NCBI RefSeq assembly: GCF_000756615.1
Contig: NZ_CP009288.1
Coordinates: 3,224,001-3,288,000 of the forward strand
Direction: 5' to 3'
DNA length: 64,000 bases
DNA from: Paenibacillus durus
GTDB lineage: Bacteria; Bacillota; Bacilli; Paenibacillales; Paenibacillaceae
Of the stretch, positions 35,425-44,020 are shown piece by piece (positions within the stretch are counted from its first letter, which is position 1; each line of letters begins with the position of its first letter). The translations under genes and the position numbers were made by a program. Below the pieces are notes generated by a model. It was not told the DNA's origin and made no database searches. It was given only the letters and a program-made list of their open reading frames with translations.

Positions 35425-37887
35425 TTAGAAGTCCTCAAAATCAAATTCGTTCAGTTCTTCAATCATGGCGTGCTCATCCTCCCTTAGCTCACCCGTCACC
35501 GCTTCGGCGGCCTGCTCTCCGTCCACTCCCCATATCTCTCCCAGCAATTCGGCGGCCATTGTTTTCTCCCGTGGCGAAAACGAACTAAACGCCCGGCGGA
35601 GAAAAACGAGCGCACGCCGGAACTGCTCCTCGTCCAGTCCGGCGATATAGCGGTCCAGCTCCTCCCAAAGGCTAAGCCGGGACAGCAGGGCATAGCGGTT
35701 GCGCATGGCCAGACCCTCGAACCAGCCGGCACCGAGCTCGGGCGATATGCCCGGAGAAAGGCGACGGGACACCTCGGCTCCGGCCTCCTCCGCGCTAAGC
35801 TCGCCCCTCTCCAACAAAATCGCGCATGCCAGACCGGATAGCTTAGGATTGCGGTCGTCACGCATCGCCAAGTTGCCCAGTGAGCGGACCCACAGCGCCT
35901 CGTCCACCCCTTCGCTGTGCCGCTGAGCCACGGCGTTCAGCTCTTCGATCGCGGCTGCCATGCCTGAGGCAGCTTCGTCGTTGCAGCCTGAGGCTTCCTC
36001 TAAAAATAGGCAGCCACGCAGGAACAGTTGCTCCAGCAGCGGACCCAGAGGCTCCGTGTCAATTCTACGAAGGCTACCATAGCTCATGACGGCCGAGAGA
36101 TCGCCCGTAGCTGCGGCGATGGCAACGACGTCACGACTGTCCGAGGACAGTCTCTGCAGCGTCTGCATGCCGGCCATCATCTGGGCGGTCAGCCCGCAAA
36201 GGCACGCCTCCGCTATCCGCTTGGACGCTTCGCCCAATGACGTGGAAGTCTCAAGCTTACGCTGCAGGGCATAAGCGCAGGCCAGCTCCACTGTTTCGCC
36301 GAGCAGCGTCGCTTCAACGAGCCGTATCTCGCTTTCGGGCGTCCACTGCAGTATCCATTCTTCCTTCCAGGACGCGGAGTCCTGCCCGCTCGGTCTAAGC
36401 TTGGCAAAGCCGATGTCCAACAGCTCCAGACGGTGCAGCAAGCGCGAACGGCGCAGATCCAGTAGAGCCGCCGCCTCCGTGGAAGCCCGGCGGTTCTCGC
36501 GCAGGTCAAGCGTAAGTTCCCCGGCGACCGCACTTCGGTACTTCTCGAGCTTGAGAGCCTTCAGCTCACGTGCAAGATCATCCTGGATCGGCGTCTGGCT
36601 TACTCCTTCGGCCAGCTCGCCAATCTCGGTCCCGATGTCAAGCCGGGCCAGCGCCTCTGCGACAGGAGCAAGCTCCCCGTGGCCTAGCAGCGTGCGAGCG
36701 GCATCCCGCAAATCGCGCAGCGCCGGCAGGCTTCCACCGTGGAGTGAAGCCAGCGCCTCTGCCAATCGCACCGCCTCGATTACTTCGGCCGTCGAGCGAT
36801 GGGTGCCGGCTTCACGCATATGCTGAGCCGCCGCCGACATGTACCGGTGAGGCAGGTGGGAGAGATTTCCCAACGCCATCGCCTCCCACATCATGTCGAA
36901 ATAATGCGGCGCTTCATTCCCGGCTCCGTAGCCCGATAAGCTCGAAAGCCGATAATAGGAGTAAGGCATCAAGGTCAGCTTCGCGCCGAGTACCGGAAGC
37001 ATTTTAAGTTCCTCATCCTTCATGGCCAGAGCCGGATCGGTCAGCGCGGCGGCATGATAGGCACCGCAGACGACTACGATCTTGTCCGGCCGGTGGCCGT
37101 CCCGAACTGCCTCTTGAATGCAGTGGGCCATATAGGCTTCCCGCACGGCGTTGACCGCGTGTTCACCGGTGCGTTCCCGGTGCTCCGTCTTCTCCGTCAG
37201 CCCGCGCATACCGGAGGAAAAAGCCAGGATCGCCCGCCGGTAAGCATCCGGGTTCAGATTATGTTCAAAATGGCGCTCCCAGTATGTCTCGTAGTCCGGC
37301 TCCCCGTGCAGCTGGGCAAAGGTCTCGTAGAGCGAAAAGCCGGTATTTCCGGGTTCATTGCCCCCTACAATGGCGGGGGGCTTTAAACCATGTTCCGCCT
37401 CATTGCCGGCTTCATCCCTCGGCTTACCCTCCGCTTTAGGGGTGCCGGGCAGGTCTTCCGGGCCGCCTTCAGCCTTCCCCGTCTCCCCTATTTCCCGCTC
37501 CTGTAGAGCCAGCATTACCGGGGACGGCAGATCGATAAAGCGCGCCTCCGCGCCGCTGCGGCGGGCCCACAGCATCGCCTGGTACTCCGGCGAGTATACG
37601 GCCAGTGGCCATACCGCTGTCCGCACCGGCAGCTCTGAGGTATAAGCCAGAATCGCTACGGGCGGCCGCGTGGCTTCGTTGACCAAATGCAGAATTTCGG
37701 GCGTTGCGTCCGATGGACCCTCGATTAACACCGCCGTCGGTCGCACGGCGTCCAGCACCTCCAGCAGATGCTGGGCCCCACCTGGCGAAAGATGTCTCAC
37801 GCCGAAAATATGGACCCCGATTTCCGGTGTGTCCCAGTCACTCGAATCACCCAGAAGCAGGTCGGCCTCCTCATTCCCGGCGCTCAT
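35425..37887 (-). CDS. DUF5682 family protein (possible TIKI/TraB-like hydrolase)
   Basis: Protein of 820 residues of the DUF5682 family, which is repeatedly found with MoxR/VWA genes. Function is not established. The N-terminal third contains FGVRHLSPGG (His32), VLIEGPSD (Glu56) and CGAYHAAAL (His about 278). The GxxH / EGP / GxxH order resembles the metal-binding motifs of the TIKI/TraB/EreA-type hydrolase superfamily; this is my inference. The segment at 155-205 is low-complexity and charged. The rest is helical, probably repeat-like. Its ATG overlaps the MoxR stop (ATGA); start set at 37887. Confidence 0.85.
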   Translation of the reverse strand: MSAGNEEADLLLGDSSDWDTPEIGVHIFGVRHLSPGGAQHLLEVLDAVRPTAVLIEGPSDATPEILHLVNEATRPPVAILAYTSELPVRTAVWPLAVYSPEYQAMLWARRSGAEARFIDLPSPVMLALQEREIGETGKAEGGPEDLPGTPKAEGKPRDEAGNEAEHGLKPPAIVGGNEPGNTGFSLYETFAQLHGEPDYETYWERHFEHNLNPDAYRRAILAFSSGMRGLTEKTEHRERTGEHAVNAVREAYMAHCIQEAVRDGHRPDKIVVVCGAYHAAALTDPALAMKDEELKMLPVLGAKLTLMPYSYYRLSSLSGYGAGNEAPHYFDMMWEAMALGNLSHLPHRYMSAAAQHMREAGTHRSTAEVIEAVRLAEALASLHGGSLPALRDLRDAARTLLGHGELAPVAEALARLDIGTEIGELAEGVSQTPIQDDLARELKALKLEKYRSAVAGELTLDLRENRRASTEAAALLDLRRSRLLHRLELLDIGFAKLRPSGQDSASWKEEWILQWTPESEIRLVEATLLGETVELACAYALQRKLETSTSLGEASKRIAEACLCGLTAQMMAGMQTLQRLSSDSRDVVAIAAATGDLSAVMSYGSLRRIDTEPLGPLLEQLFLRGCLFLEEASGCNDEAASGMAAAIEELNAVAQRHSEGVDEALWVRSLGNLAMRDDRNPKLSGLACAILLERGELSAEEAGAEVSRRLSPGISPELGAGWFEGLAMRNRYALLSRLSLWEELDRYIAGLDEEQFRRALVFLRRAFSSFSPREKTMAAELLGEIWGVDGEQAAEAVTGELREDEHAMIEELNEFDFEDF

Positions 37888-38987
37888 CCGTTTATCTCCC
37901 GGCAAGCCTGGTACAGCCCGCGCCATTCGCTTCCCCGCTTTTTCATAATCTGGTCGAGATACTCCTTCCAGACCAGTGCGTCCTTGGTGTCATCCTTGAC
38001 AATGGCGCCCTGAAGACCGGCGGCCAAATCCTCGTCGCTCAGCTCCCCGCTCCCGAAGCTGGCCGCCAGCGCCATGCCGTTCGTCAGCAGCGAAATCGCC
38101 TCTGCCGTGGAAATGACGCCTCCCGGCGATTTCACTTTCTCCTTGCGGTCCAGCGTCATGCCGCTGCGCAGCTCGCGAAAGACGGTAACGACCTTGCGAA
38201 ACGCCTCGTCCGCCGGCAATGAGGCCTGAAGATCATAGGCGGACGCGATTTCGGCCACTCTTTTCTTGACGATTTCAACCTCCGTCTCCAGATCAGCTGG
38301 TGAAGTCAGCACGACAATGTTAAATCTTCGCTTCAGCGCAGCCGACATTTCGTTGACGCCCTTATCACGCGTGTTGGCCGTAGCGATCATGGAGAAGCCT
38401 TTTTTCGCCCCCGTTTCCGCAACCAGCTCTGGCACAACGATCGTTTTTTCCGACAGGATGGAGATCAGGGCGTCCTGCACCTCCGAAGCGCAGCGGGAAA
38501 TTTCTTCAAAACGGGCGATCTGGCCGCTGTCCATCGCCCTCATGATTGGGCTGCGCACCAGCGCCTCCGGCGTAGGCCCGTTCGCAAGCAGCATGGCATA
38601 GTTCCATGAATAACGGACCTGCTCTTCCGTTGTTCCTGCCGTCCCCTGCACGACCAGTCCGGAATCGCCGCATATGGCCGCGGCCAGATTCTCCGACAGC
38701 CAGGACTTGGCGGTTCCCGGCTCGCCGATCAGTAGCAGCGCGCGGTCCGTTACCAGGGTAGCGATGGCCATCTCGACCAGCCGGTTATTACCGATGTATT
38801 TGGGGGTTATGGTTTTTTTGCCAGCGGTACCACCCGTAATATAAGTCAGCACAGCCCGAGGAGACATGCTCCAGCCCGCTGGTACGCGGCCATCGTCATG
38901 CTCGCGCAGCGCCTCCAGCTCCTCCGCATACAACGCTTCGGCCGGCTGCCGCAGCAGTCCCGTTCCTGTGTTAGTATCAGTACTCAT
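37884..38987 (-). CDS. MoxR family AAA+ ATPase
   Basis: ATPase of 367 residues. Walker A is GEPGTAKS (88-95), a Walker B-like ARFEEISRC replaces the usual hhhDEI, sensor 1 is MIATANTRD and the arginine-finger region is ALKRRFN. MoxR ATPases use ATP to remodel or activate partner proteins together with VWA proteins, usually by inserting metal cofactors or assembling complexes. Both ends overlap neighbouring genes by 4 bases (ATGA), showing a single transcript and balanced production. Confidence 0.92.
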   Translation of the reverse strand: MSTDTNTGTGLLRQPAEALYAEELEALREHDDGRVPAGWSMSPRAVLTYITGGTAGKKTITPKYIGNNRLVEMAIATLVTDRALLLIGEPGTAKSWLSENLAAAICGDSGLVVQGTAGTTEEQVRYSWNYAMLLANGPTPEALVRSPIMRAMDSGQIARFEEISRCASEVQDALISILSEKTIVVPELVAETGAKKGFSMIATANTRDKGVNEMSAALKRRFNIVVLTSPADLETEVEIVKKRVAEIASAYDLQASLPADEAFRKVVTVFRELRSGMTLDRKEKVKSPGGVISTAEAISLLTNGMALAASFGSGELSDEDLAAGLQGAIVKDDTKDALVWKEYLDQIMKKRGSEWRGLYQACREING

Positions 38988-40813
38988 GGGTTCATCTCCT
39001 TCAGCACATATTCGATTTGTCTGGCGCTGTCGTAACGGTAAACTCCAATCAGCATCTGCAGCCGCTCTGCATAGTCCGGAGGCAGGCTCAGCATCTGCTC
39101 GAACAGATACGGGTCCAGCACATAGTGCGTGGAGTTGCGTTTATGCTCCAGCACAAGCAGAAGCATTTCATGGCGAAGCGAATCCGGGCTCCCCAAACGC
39201 TCCATCCCCTTCAGTAGGTCGACCGCATGGCCGTCCCGCAGATCGGGTTTCTCCTTCAGTTTTCCTTTGATATATCTTTCAGCCCGGGCGTGGCCCGGCC
39301 TTGCGAACGCGCAGACCAACTGGAGCGCATCACGGTCGATCAACCAATCCAGCCAGCGCTCGTCCCATTCCACCGCGATCCGGGAAGGCGCAAGCATCTC
39401 GGCCCGCTGAAACCCGTATTCTTTATTATCGTTCCAGGGCATCTCATAGATTCGCATTTGGGATTTAAGAATCAGGGCCTCCAGCGTCCGGATAATAGCC
39501 TTGTCCCGATGCTCGTTTTTGGCGCCCAATGCCGATTTCAGCTTATCCAGTCGCGTTCCGCCGTAACGGGCGAAAACCTCACGGGGCGTCAGCCGCGTCG
39601 CCGCGGTACGGAAGGCGTAGGGTAAAAAACGGACTTCCGCCTCTTCTAGTTCAAACAGCCTTTCCAGGGCCTCGGGACGTTCCGAGCCCTCCAGATAGGC
39701 GGCGGCTTGCTCAATCAAATCCGTCCAGCCTGCGACGATATATTCCTTTTCGTGCACGGCCACACGGTCATAAGCAGCGTCTAGATCAGGAAGATGCACA
39801 TCGCCCAGCGCCGTTCGGAGCGCCTCGATACGTCTCAAACTGGCCGCCCTCTTTTTGTCACCCGCCGGCCAGCCGCTCTCCTCCGCCTGCTGCAGCTCCG
39901 AGCGGAGCAGCGCAGCCAACCTCGGATTGAGGATGCCCGAAGGGCAGCGCCGGAGCGCTTCTGCTGCAACCTCCCGGTCCTTGCTGCCAAAGGCCGTATA
40001 TAGCTTCTCCAGTGCTTCCAGAGTAGCGCTTTCGGCCAGAGCCGCATAAGCGGCCTGGCGAACAGCCTTCTTACCATCGCCGCAATATCTGATCAGCTCT
40101 TCTGCGAATTCCGGGTACCGCCCCATCGATTCGATGGCTGCGATCCGGACCTCCTCACTGCCGCTTTCGGCCGCCCCGGCAATCAAGGTCATGTCCTCCT
40201 CCCGTCCGATCGCGGCAAGTGCAAACAGACGGCGGGCTTGCGGCCTTCCGCCGGCAGGATCGAACCCGGCTGCGAGCAGCGGGGCCGCTTGTTCGCCATA
40301 CGAAGGAATAATATCTCTCATGGCATAGTCTGCCAGCTCTGCATAAGGATCGCCGAGAGCCCGAACGGCCAGGGGCAGAAGCCGGAGGTCGGAGAAGTAT
40401 CCTTTTTCGAATGCTGAAGTGACAATCTCGTAGCGACCTCCGCCGTTTGAGGTCAGGGCCCCGCGCAGCTCCGACAACTGGCGGTAGGTCAGCGTGGTAG
40501 GCAGATCCGTCCCCCCATCGGGCAGCGGACCCACTTCGCCGCGAATGTCCGTTGAACCCTGGGTCGCCAGTACCGAGGTCAGCAGCAGGCCTAGATCCTG
40601 CAGGCGAAAGGCGCCAAGCTCGGGCGGATTGCCCGATTGTGTCAAGCCTTCCATCCCTTCGGCTAGTCTCTTGAACACCGGCGAACGCTCGCCAAGAGCC
40701 TGGAATTTGGGCAAAAGACGCTTCAGGCGGAAGTCGTCCCCCGCCAGATTGCTGCCGGCGATATACAGGCGGTCAAGCTCAAGACGCAGTTCATTCAATA
40801 AAGTCGTGCTCAT
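38984..40813 (-). CDS. HEAT-like repeat protein of the MoxR operon
   Basis: Protein of 609 residues, soluble and helical. From about residue 145 it has HEAT/armadillo-like repeats (RRLFALAAIGREEDMTLIAG, VRIAAIESMGRYPEFAEEL, VRQAAYAALAESATLEAL, REVAAEALRRCPSGIL), i.e. paired helices that form a scaffold. No catalytic motif is seen. In this operon it probably bridges the SWIM protein and the MoxR/VWA machinery. It overlaps the MoxR gene by 4 bases. Family name beyond HEAT-like not recognised. Confidence 0.8.
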   Translation of the reverse strand: MSTTLLNELRLELDRLYIAGSNLAGDDFRLKRLLPKFQALGERSPVFKRLAEGMEGLTQSGNPPELGAFRLQDLGLLLTSVLATQGSTDIRGEVGPLPDGGTDLPTTLTYRQLSELRGALTSNGGGRYEIVTSAFEKGYFSDLRLLPLAVRALGDPYAELADYAMRDIIPSYGEQAAPLLAAGFDPAGGRPQARRLFALAAIGREEDMTLIAGAAESGSEEVRIAAIESMGRYPEFAEELIRYCGDGKKAVRQAAYAALAESATLEALEKLYTAFGSKDREVAAEALRRCPSGILNPRLAALLRSELQQAEESGWPAGDKKRAASLRRIEALRTALGDVHLPDLDAAYDRVAVHEKEYIVAGWTDLIEQAAAYLEGSERPEALERLFELEEAEVRFLPYAFRTAATRLTPREVFARYGGTRLDKLKSALGAKNEHRDKAIIRTLEALILKSQMRIYEMPWNDNKEYGFQRAEMLAPSRIAVEWDERWLDWLIDRDALQLVCAFARPGHARAERYIKGKLKEKPDLRDGHAVDLLKGMERLGSPDSLRHEMLLLVLEHKRNSTHYVLDPYLFEQMLSLPPDYAERLQMLIGVYRYDSARQIEYVLKEMNP

Positions 40814-40835
40814 CCTATCTACCTCTTATCCTCTT

Positions 40836-42269
40836 TTAGTAGAGCAATCGAATCCTTTCATCCTGTCCGATCACGGTCAGCGGCTGAACAGCCAGCCGTC
40901 CCTCGTCAGGCAGGTGACGAAACCTTGCGAGCAGGGCGACATCTTGGAGCCTGTCGCGTTTGATGCAGGACAGCAGCTCTACTGTCCCTTGTCCGACATC
41001 GCCGATATCGCTCAGTGGCAGCATATGGCCTCCTTCATCGCGAATTATGTATTCGCCGCCGTTCGTAACCAGCGTTTCGGCTACATGCAGCAGCATGACG
41101 GGCATCCGGTCGGCCAGCGGATTCTTCAGTTGATTCCGGACCGTCTTCAGTACATCCGAATACGAACGACGGGCGCTGCGGGTAACTGCCTCCCAGTCAC
41201 CGTCTTCCGTATGGCGGGGCTGCCACTCCTCATAACGTACCCTTCGGTTCAGTCCTCCCGGATAGAGATATAGCTCCCGCGCTTGCACCACATCTGTAAA
41301 GCTGTCTTCCTCGCGGATATGGCGGGCCGCTTTATACGGGCGGTATTGCAAGGTTCGGTGAATCTCACCCGTGTCCAGCTGCAACCAGTAACCGAGATCA
41401 ACGTATTCCTGGCGAGCCCGGTCGTCATAACCGGTAAAAGCAAGCTGCACCAGCTCCACCCCCTCCGCGGTCATCCCGTGACGCTTCAGCTCGGCGAGTT
41501 GCCAGAAATGGCCCAGCAGTTCCTCTAATTCTGATCCGGGGTCCGGCTCCGGTGAGCCGCTCTCCAGCCTAGACTCCAGATGGCTGCGTCCCTTGCGGAT
41601 CAGGGCATGCAGCATCGTCACCTGTTCCATAGAATAAGCAAAGCTTCCCCCCGCTTCCTCCTGCATCAGTAAAATCAGTTTTCGCAACTCATTCTGCGGC
41701 CCCGGGAGATAATAATTACCGAGTTCTTTGGCCTGGGCGGTCAGATTCTTCAGCGTCTTGTCGTTTATCGTGCCAAGTCCGGCGCGTACCAGCTCAAGCA
41801 GAAGCTTCTCCAGCAGCTCCAACCCCTGGAGCTGGGCTCCTATTTTTTTGGTGAGCGCGGCTTTACTGGTTTTCTTCGGCTTTTCTGCGGCGTGGCAGGC
41901 TTCCTGCTGTTGTCGTTTTTCTTCCCGTTTCTCCGCCTTTTCCCGTTTGGACACCAGATCTTCGGGAACCGGCGCTACGGTAAAGACTTTGCCCTGATGC
42001 AGCGCATACAACAATCCCAGTGTATGCTTGCACGGAAACTGGCGGCTAGGGCAGGTGCAGCGGAACACCGGCTTGTCTGGCTGGGCGAAATCGGCCGATG
42101 CCAAATAACCAGAACTGCCGCTTCCTTGACATTCGCCAAACAGCAGATCGCCGGCTTCAGAGCGGTGGAGCGAGGTAAATTTATTTTTCTGAACCAGTCC
42201 GAGGGCATTTTTGACGGCGGCGCTATTGGGGGCAAGGGTATCCGCATAAGAAGCTGTAATATTGAGCAA
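40836..42269 (-). CDS. SWIM zinc finger protein, first gene of MoxR operon
   Basis: Protein of 477 residues. A SWIM zinc finger is visible at about residues 68-83 (CTCPSRQFPCKH; CxCx6CxH), a motif used for DNA or protein binding. The rest is a helical region with a charged, lysine-rich segment (KREKAEKREEKRQQQEACHAAEKPKK) and a beta-rich C-terminus. Start is TTG 42269, supported by GGAGGCG 5 bases upstream. It opens a five-gene minus-strand operon; 22 bases separate it from the HEAT-like gene. Confidence 0.87.
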   Translation of the reverse strand: MLNITASYADTLAPNSAAVKNALGLVQKNKFTSLHRSEAGDLLFGECQGSGSSGYLASADFAQPDKPVFRCTCPSRQFPCKHTLGLLYALHQGKVFTVAPVPEDLVSKREKAEKREEKRQQQEACHAAEKPKKTSKAALTKKIGAQLQGLELLEKLLLELVRAGLGTINDKTLKNLTAQAKELGNYYLPGPQNELRKLILLMQEEAGGSFAYSMEQVTMLHALIRKGRSHLESRLESGSPEPDPGSELEELLGHFWQLAELKRHGMTAEGVELVQLAFTGYDDRARQEYVDLGYWLQLDTGEIHRTLQYRPYKAARHIREEDSFTDVVQARELYLYPGGLNRRVRYEEWQPRHTEDGDWEAVTRSARRSYSDVLKTVRNQLKNPLADRMPVMLLHVAETLVTNGGEYIIRDEGGHMLPLSDIGDVGQGTVELLSCIKRDRLQDVALLARFRHLPDEGRLAVQPLTVIGQDERIRLLY

Positions 42270-42326
42270 GCTAACGCCTCCTATTGATCTCTGAAATTAA
42301 ATATGGATGAATCCGTCTTATCCCAA

Positions 42327-42355
42327 AGTCTATCATCCTTGCAGAAAGTCTTCAA
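42327..42355 (-). promoter_or_regulatory. Candidate promoter of the MoxR operon
   Basis: On the minus strand TTGAAG and TAGACT are 17 bases apart, about 60 bases upstream of the SWIM gene start. A moderate sigma-A match; the only one seen in this gap. Confidence 0.35.
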
Positions 42356-42419
42356 TTTTTTAGGAGAATAGGGATCATTATTTCGCGCTTATGCAAATGC
42401 AATTTTTCCTGTCTCAATA

Positions 42420-42590
42420 CTACCGGCTTAGCCGGTGGCTTCCATCAGCCTAATAAGGGCATGTTACAAGCAAGCGCCTTTAAGGCGCACTGAAAGTCTG
42501 GCCAACCGCGAGCGTTTACGGGTAAGCCCCTGATAAGGGGCCTCTTTACCTGCCCTTTTTCACCGACTCATCCGTAAACGGATCTATGAG
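42420..42590. repeat. Palindrome-rich intergenic stretch (possible IS200/IS605-derived element)
   Basis: A row of short perfect hairpins: ACCGGCTTAGCCGGT (42423), GCGCCTTTAAGGCGC (42476), GCCCCTGATAAGGGGC (42527) and CCGTAAACGG (42572). There is no open frame. Such rows of small subterminal hairpins are typical of IS200/IS605-type ends or structured RNAs. Which of these applies cannot be decided by eye. Confidence 0.4.
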
Positions 42591-42595
42591 TTCGT

Positions 42596-42800
42596 TCATC
42601 TTTTTTCAATGACTTGCAGCCGGCAGGTTAAACTTTCAAAGGTTGCCATCACCATGCCTTTCATGTATTCTCGGTGCGTATCGTACAGTTGCTCCTCGCG
42701 TGCAATTCCAAAAGGCAAAAAAAGAAAACTCGCCGCCGAATTTCGCGTTACTGGATAATATTCGCCCGTCCACGATAAAACCGGCACCGGGAAAATGGTT
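42596..42800 (-). pseudogene. Frameshifted ROK-family sugar kinase C-terminus
   Basis: On the minus strand the frame reads GAGFIVDGRILSSNAKFGGE, as in the ROK glucokinase/NagC family; it then hits a T-rich run (TTTTCTTTTTTTG near 42720). The next frame continues LPFGIAREEQLYDTHREYMK to the stop at 42596. The ATP-binding N-terminus is missing, so this is a truncated, frameshifted relic rather than a gene. Confidence 0.6.
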
Positions 42801-42820
42801 TTTAGGAAATTGACGAATCC

Positions 42821-42857
42821 AGCCCCTCCCGGCCGCTGTCTGCGGCAGGAAGGGGCT
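42821..42857 (-). terminator. Terminator after the NAD(P)H oxidoreductase gene
   Basis: GC-rich stem with AGCCCCT/AGGGGCT outer and CCGC/GCGG inner pairing, about 45 bases past the minus-strand stop. T-run is weak. Confidence 0.55.
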
Positions 42858-42902
42858 AGGTCGTGGCTGGGTCGTTGTTGTCTTCGGTGTATGCGGCTGC
42901 GG

Positions 42903-43478
42903 TTAACCTTTTGTGCCGGAGATGGCGGACCGGCCCTCCACATAGTCGGCGTAATCCGCGGCATACTTCTCCAGCTGTTCATCGCTCACTTCACGAATTC
43001 TGCCTACTACAAAGGGCGGACGGTAGATCATTCCGGTCAGGTTAGCGGACTGCTGGAACGGCCGCAGCAGCTCGCTGTAAGAGTAATTGTGAAAGCCTCC
43101 GGCTTGGTACATGCTCTCCGCACCTCCCGAAGAGATGGCAATGAGGAGCTCCTTGCCATTCAGCTTATCGCCGCCTTTGCCGTGAGCGAATCCAAGCTCG
43201 AACACTTCATCCATCCATTTCTTCAGCAAGGAAGGCGAGCTGTACCAGAAGAATGGAAATTGAAGCACGATACGGTCGTGAGCCCTCAACAGCGCCTGCT
43301 CACGCGCAATGTCGATCTTTTCGTCCGGATAAGTCTCGTACAGGCGGTGAACGGTAACATTGCCTCTTCGTTCAATTTCGGCCGTGAGTCGTTTGTTAAT
43401 CCGGGACGTCTCCAAATCCGGATGCGCAACGATAACGAGCGTTGCGGCGCTGCCGGACGGGTTGGAATGGTTGGACAT
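42903..43478 (-). CDS. NAD(P)H-dependent oxidoreductase, flavodoxin-like fold
   Basis: Protein of 191 residues in the NQO/KefF/YwrO group (Flavodoxin_2). FMN-binding loop and core strands are visible: LVIVAHPDLETSRINKRL, then LQFPFFWYSSPSLLKKWMDEVF and ELLIAISSGGAE. It reduces quinones or similar electrophiles by two electrons, limiting oxidative stress. AGAGGAG precedes the ATG. An ArsR-type repressor gene lies just upstream on the same strand (150-base gap) and may regulate it. Confidence 0.9.
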   Translation of the reverse strand: MSNHSNPSGSAATLVIVAHPDLETSRINKRLTAEIERRGNVTVHRLYETYPDEKIDIAREQALLRAHDRIVLQFPFFWYSSPSLLKKWMDEVFELGFAHGKGGDKLNGKELLIAISSGGAESMYQAGGFHNYSYSELLRPFQQSANLTGMIYRPPFVVGRIREVSDEQLEKYAADYADYVEGRSAISGTKG

Positions 43479-43628
43479 GTGGAACAGCTCCTCTTTTAAG
43501 GTGTTGATAATTCGAGAAATGTCGATTTTTTGGGAAAAAATTAAAAAGATTTAGTTACAAATCTCGAATTATCGATTTATTTTTTATATAAAAACTGAAT
43601 TCAATGGTTTGAATCCAGTCTTTATGAT

Positions 43629-43940
43629 TTAAAGTTCTTGCTGAATGTAGGAAGCAACTTGTTTTATTGCCTCTTCATCTCTTTTGTAATATGTCCATTT
43701 TCCCAGCCGAGTCGCATGGACAAGCCCCGCCCGCTGCAGGACGGACAAATATTGAGATGTTGTGGATTGGGTCATATTAAGTTTCGTTGTAATCTGGCTG
43801 ACGCATACCCCAATCTGGATAAGATCAACGCCTCCCTGGGGTCCAAAATGGGCTTTAGGATCTTTTAACCACTCCAAGATTTGAAGACGCGCTTCATTAG
43901 ACAGTGCCTTAAATACTTCAATAGGGTCAATTGGTTTCAT
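43629..43940 (-). CDS. ArsR/SmtB family transcriptional regulator
   Basis: Winged-helix protein of 103 residues. The N-terminal FKALSNEARLQILEWL and the recognition helix in MTQSTTSQYLSVLQRAGLV are standard for ArsR. One Cys in IGVCVSQ lies just before the recognition helix and could sense metal or thiol stress. It probably represses its own operon and the adjacent oxidoreductase or the BASS transporter next door. Confidence 0.9.
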   Translation of the reverse strand: MKPIDPIEVFKALSNEARLQILEWLKDPKAHFGPQGGVDLIQIGVCVSQITTKLNMTQSTTSQYLSVLQRAGLVHATRLGKWTYYKRDEEAIKQVASYIQQEL

Positions 43941-44020
43941 GTAACCATTTTATCGACGTTTTCCGATATGTCAACCCATTGAATTTCTAATTACTCGTTT
44001 GTCTAATGAACCTACTTAAT

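Noticed and set aside
34995..38222. Many long open frames opposite the GC-rich MoxR operon genes
   Set aside because: They mirror the codon pattern of the real genes on the other strand, lack ribosome sites and resemble no family.
42800..42982. N-terminal half of the 129-codon minus-strand frame ending at 42596
   Set aside because: It overlaps the oxidoreductase gene and its terminator in a wrong frame. Only the lower part matches the ROK relic.
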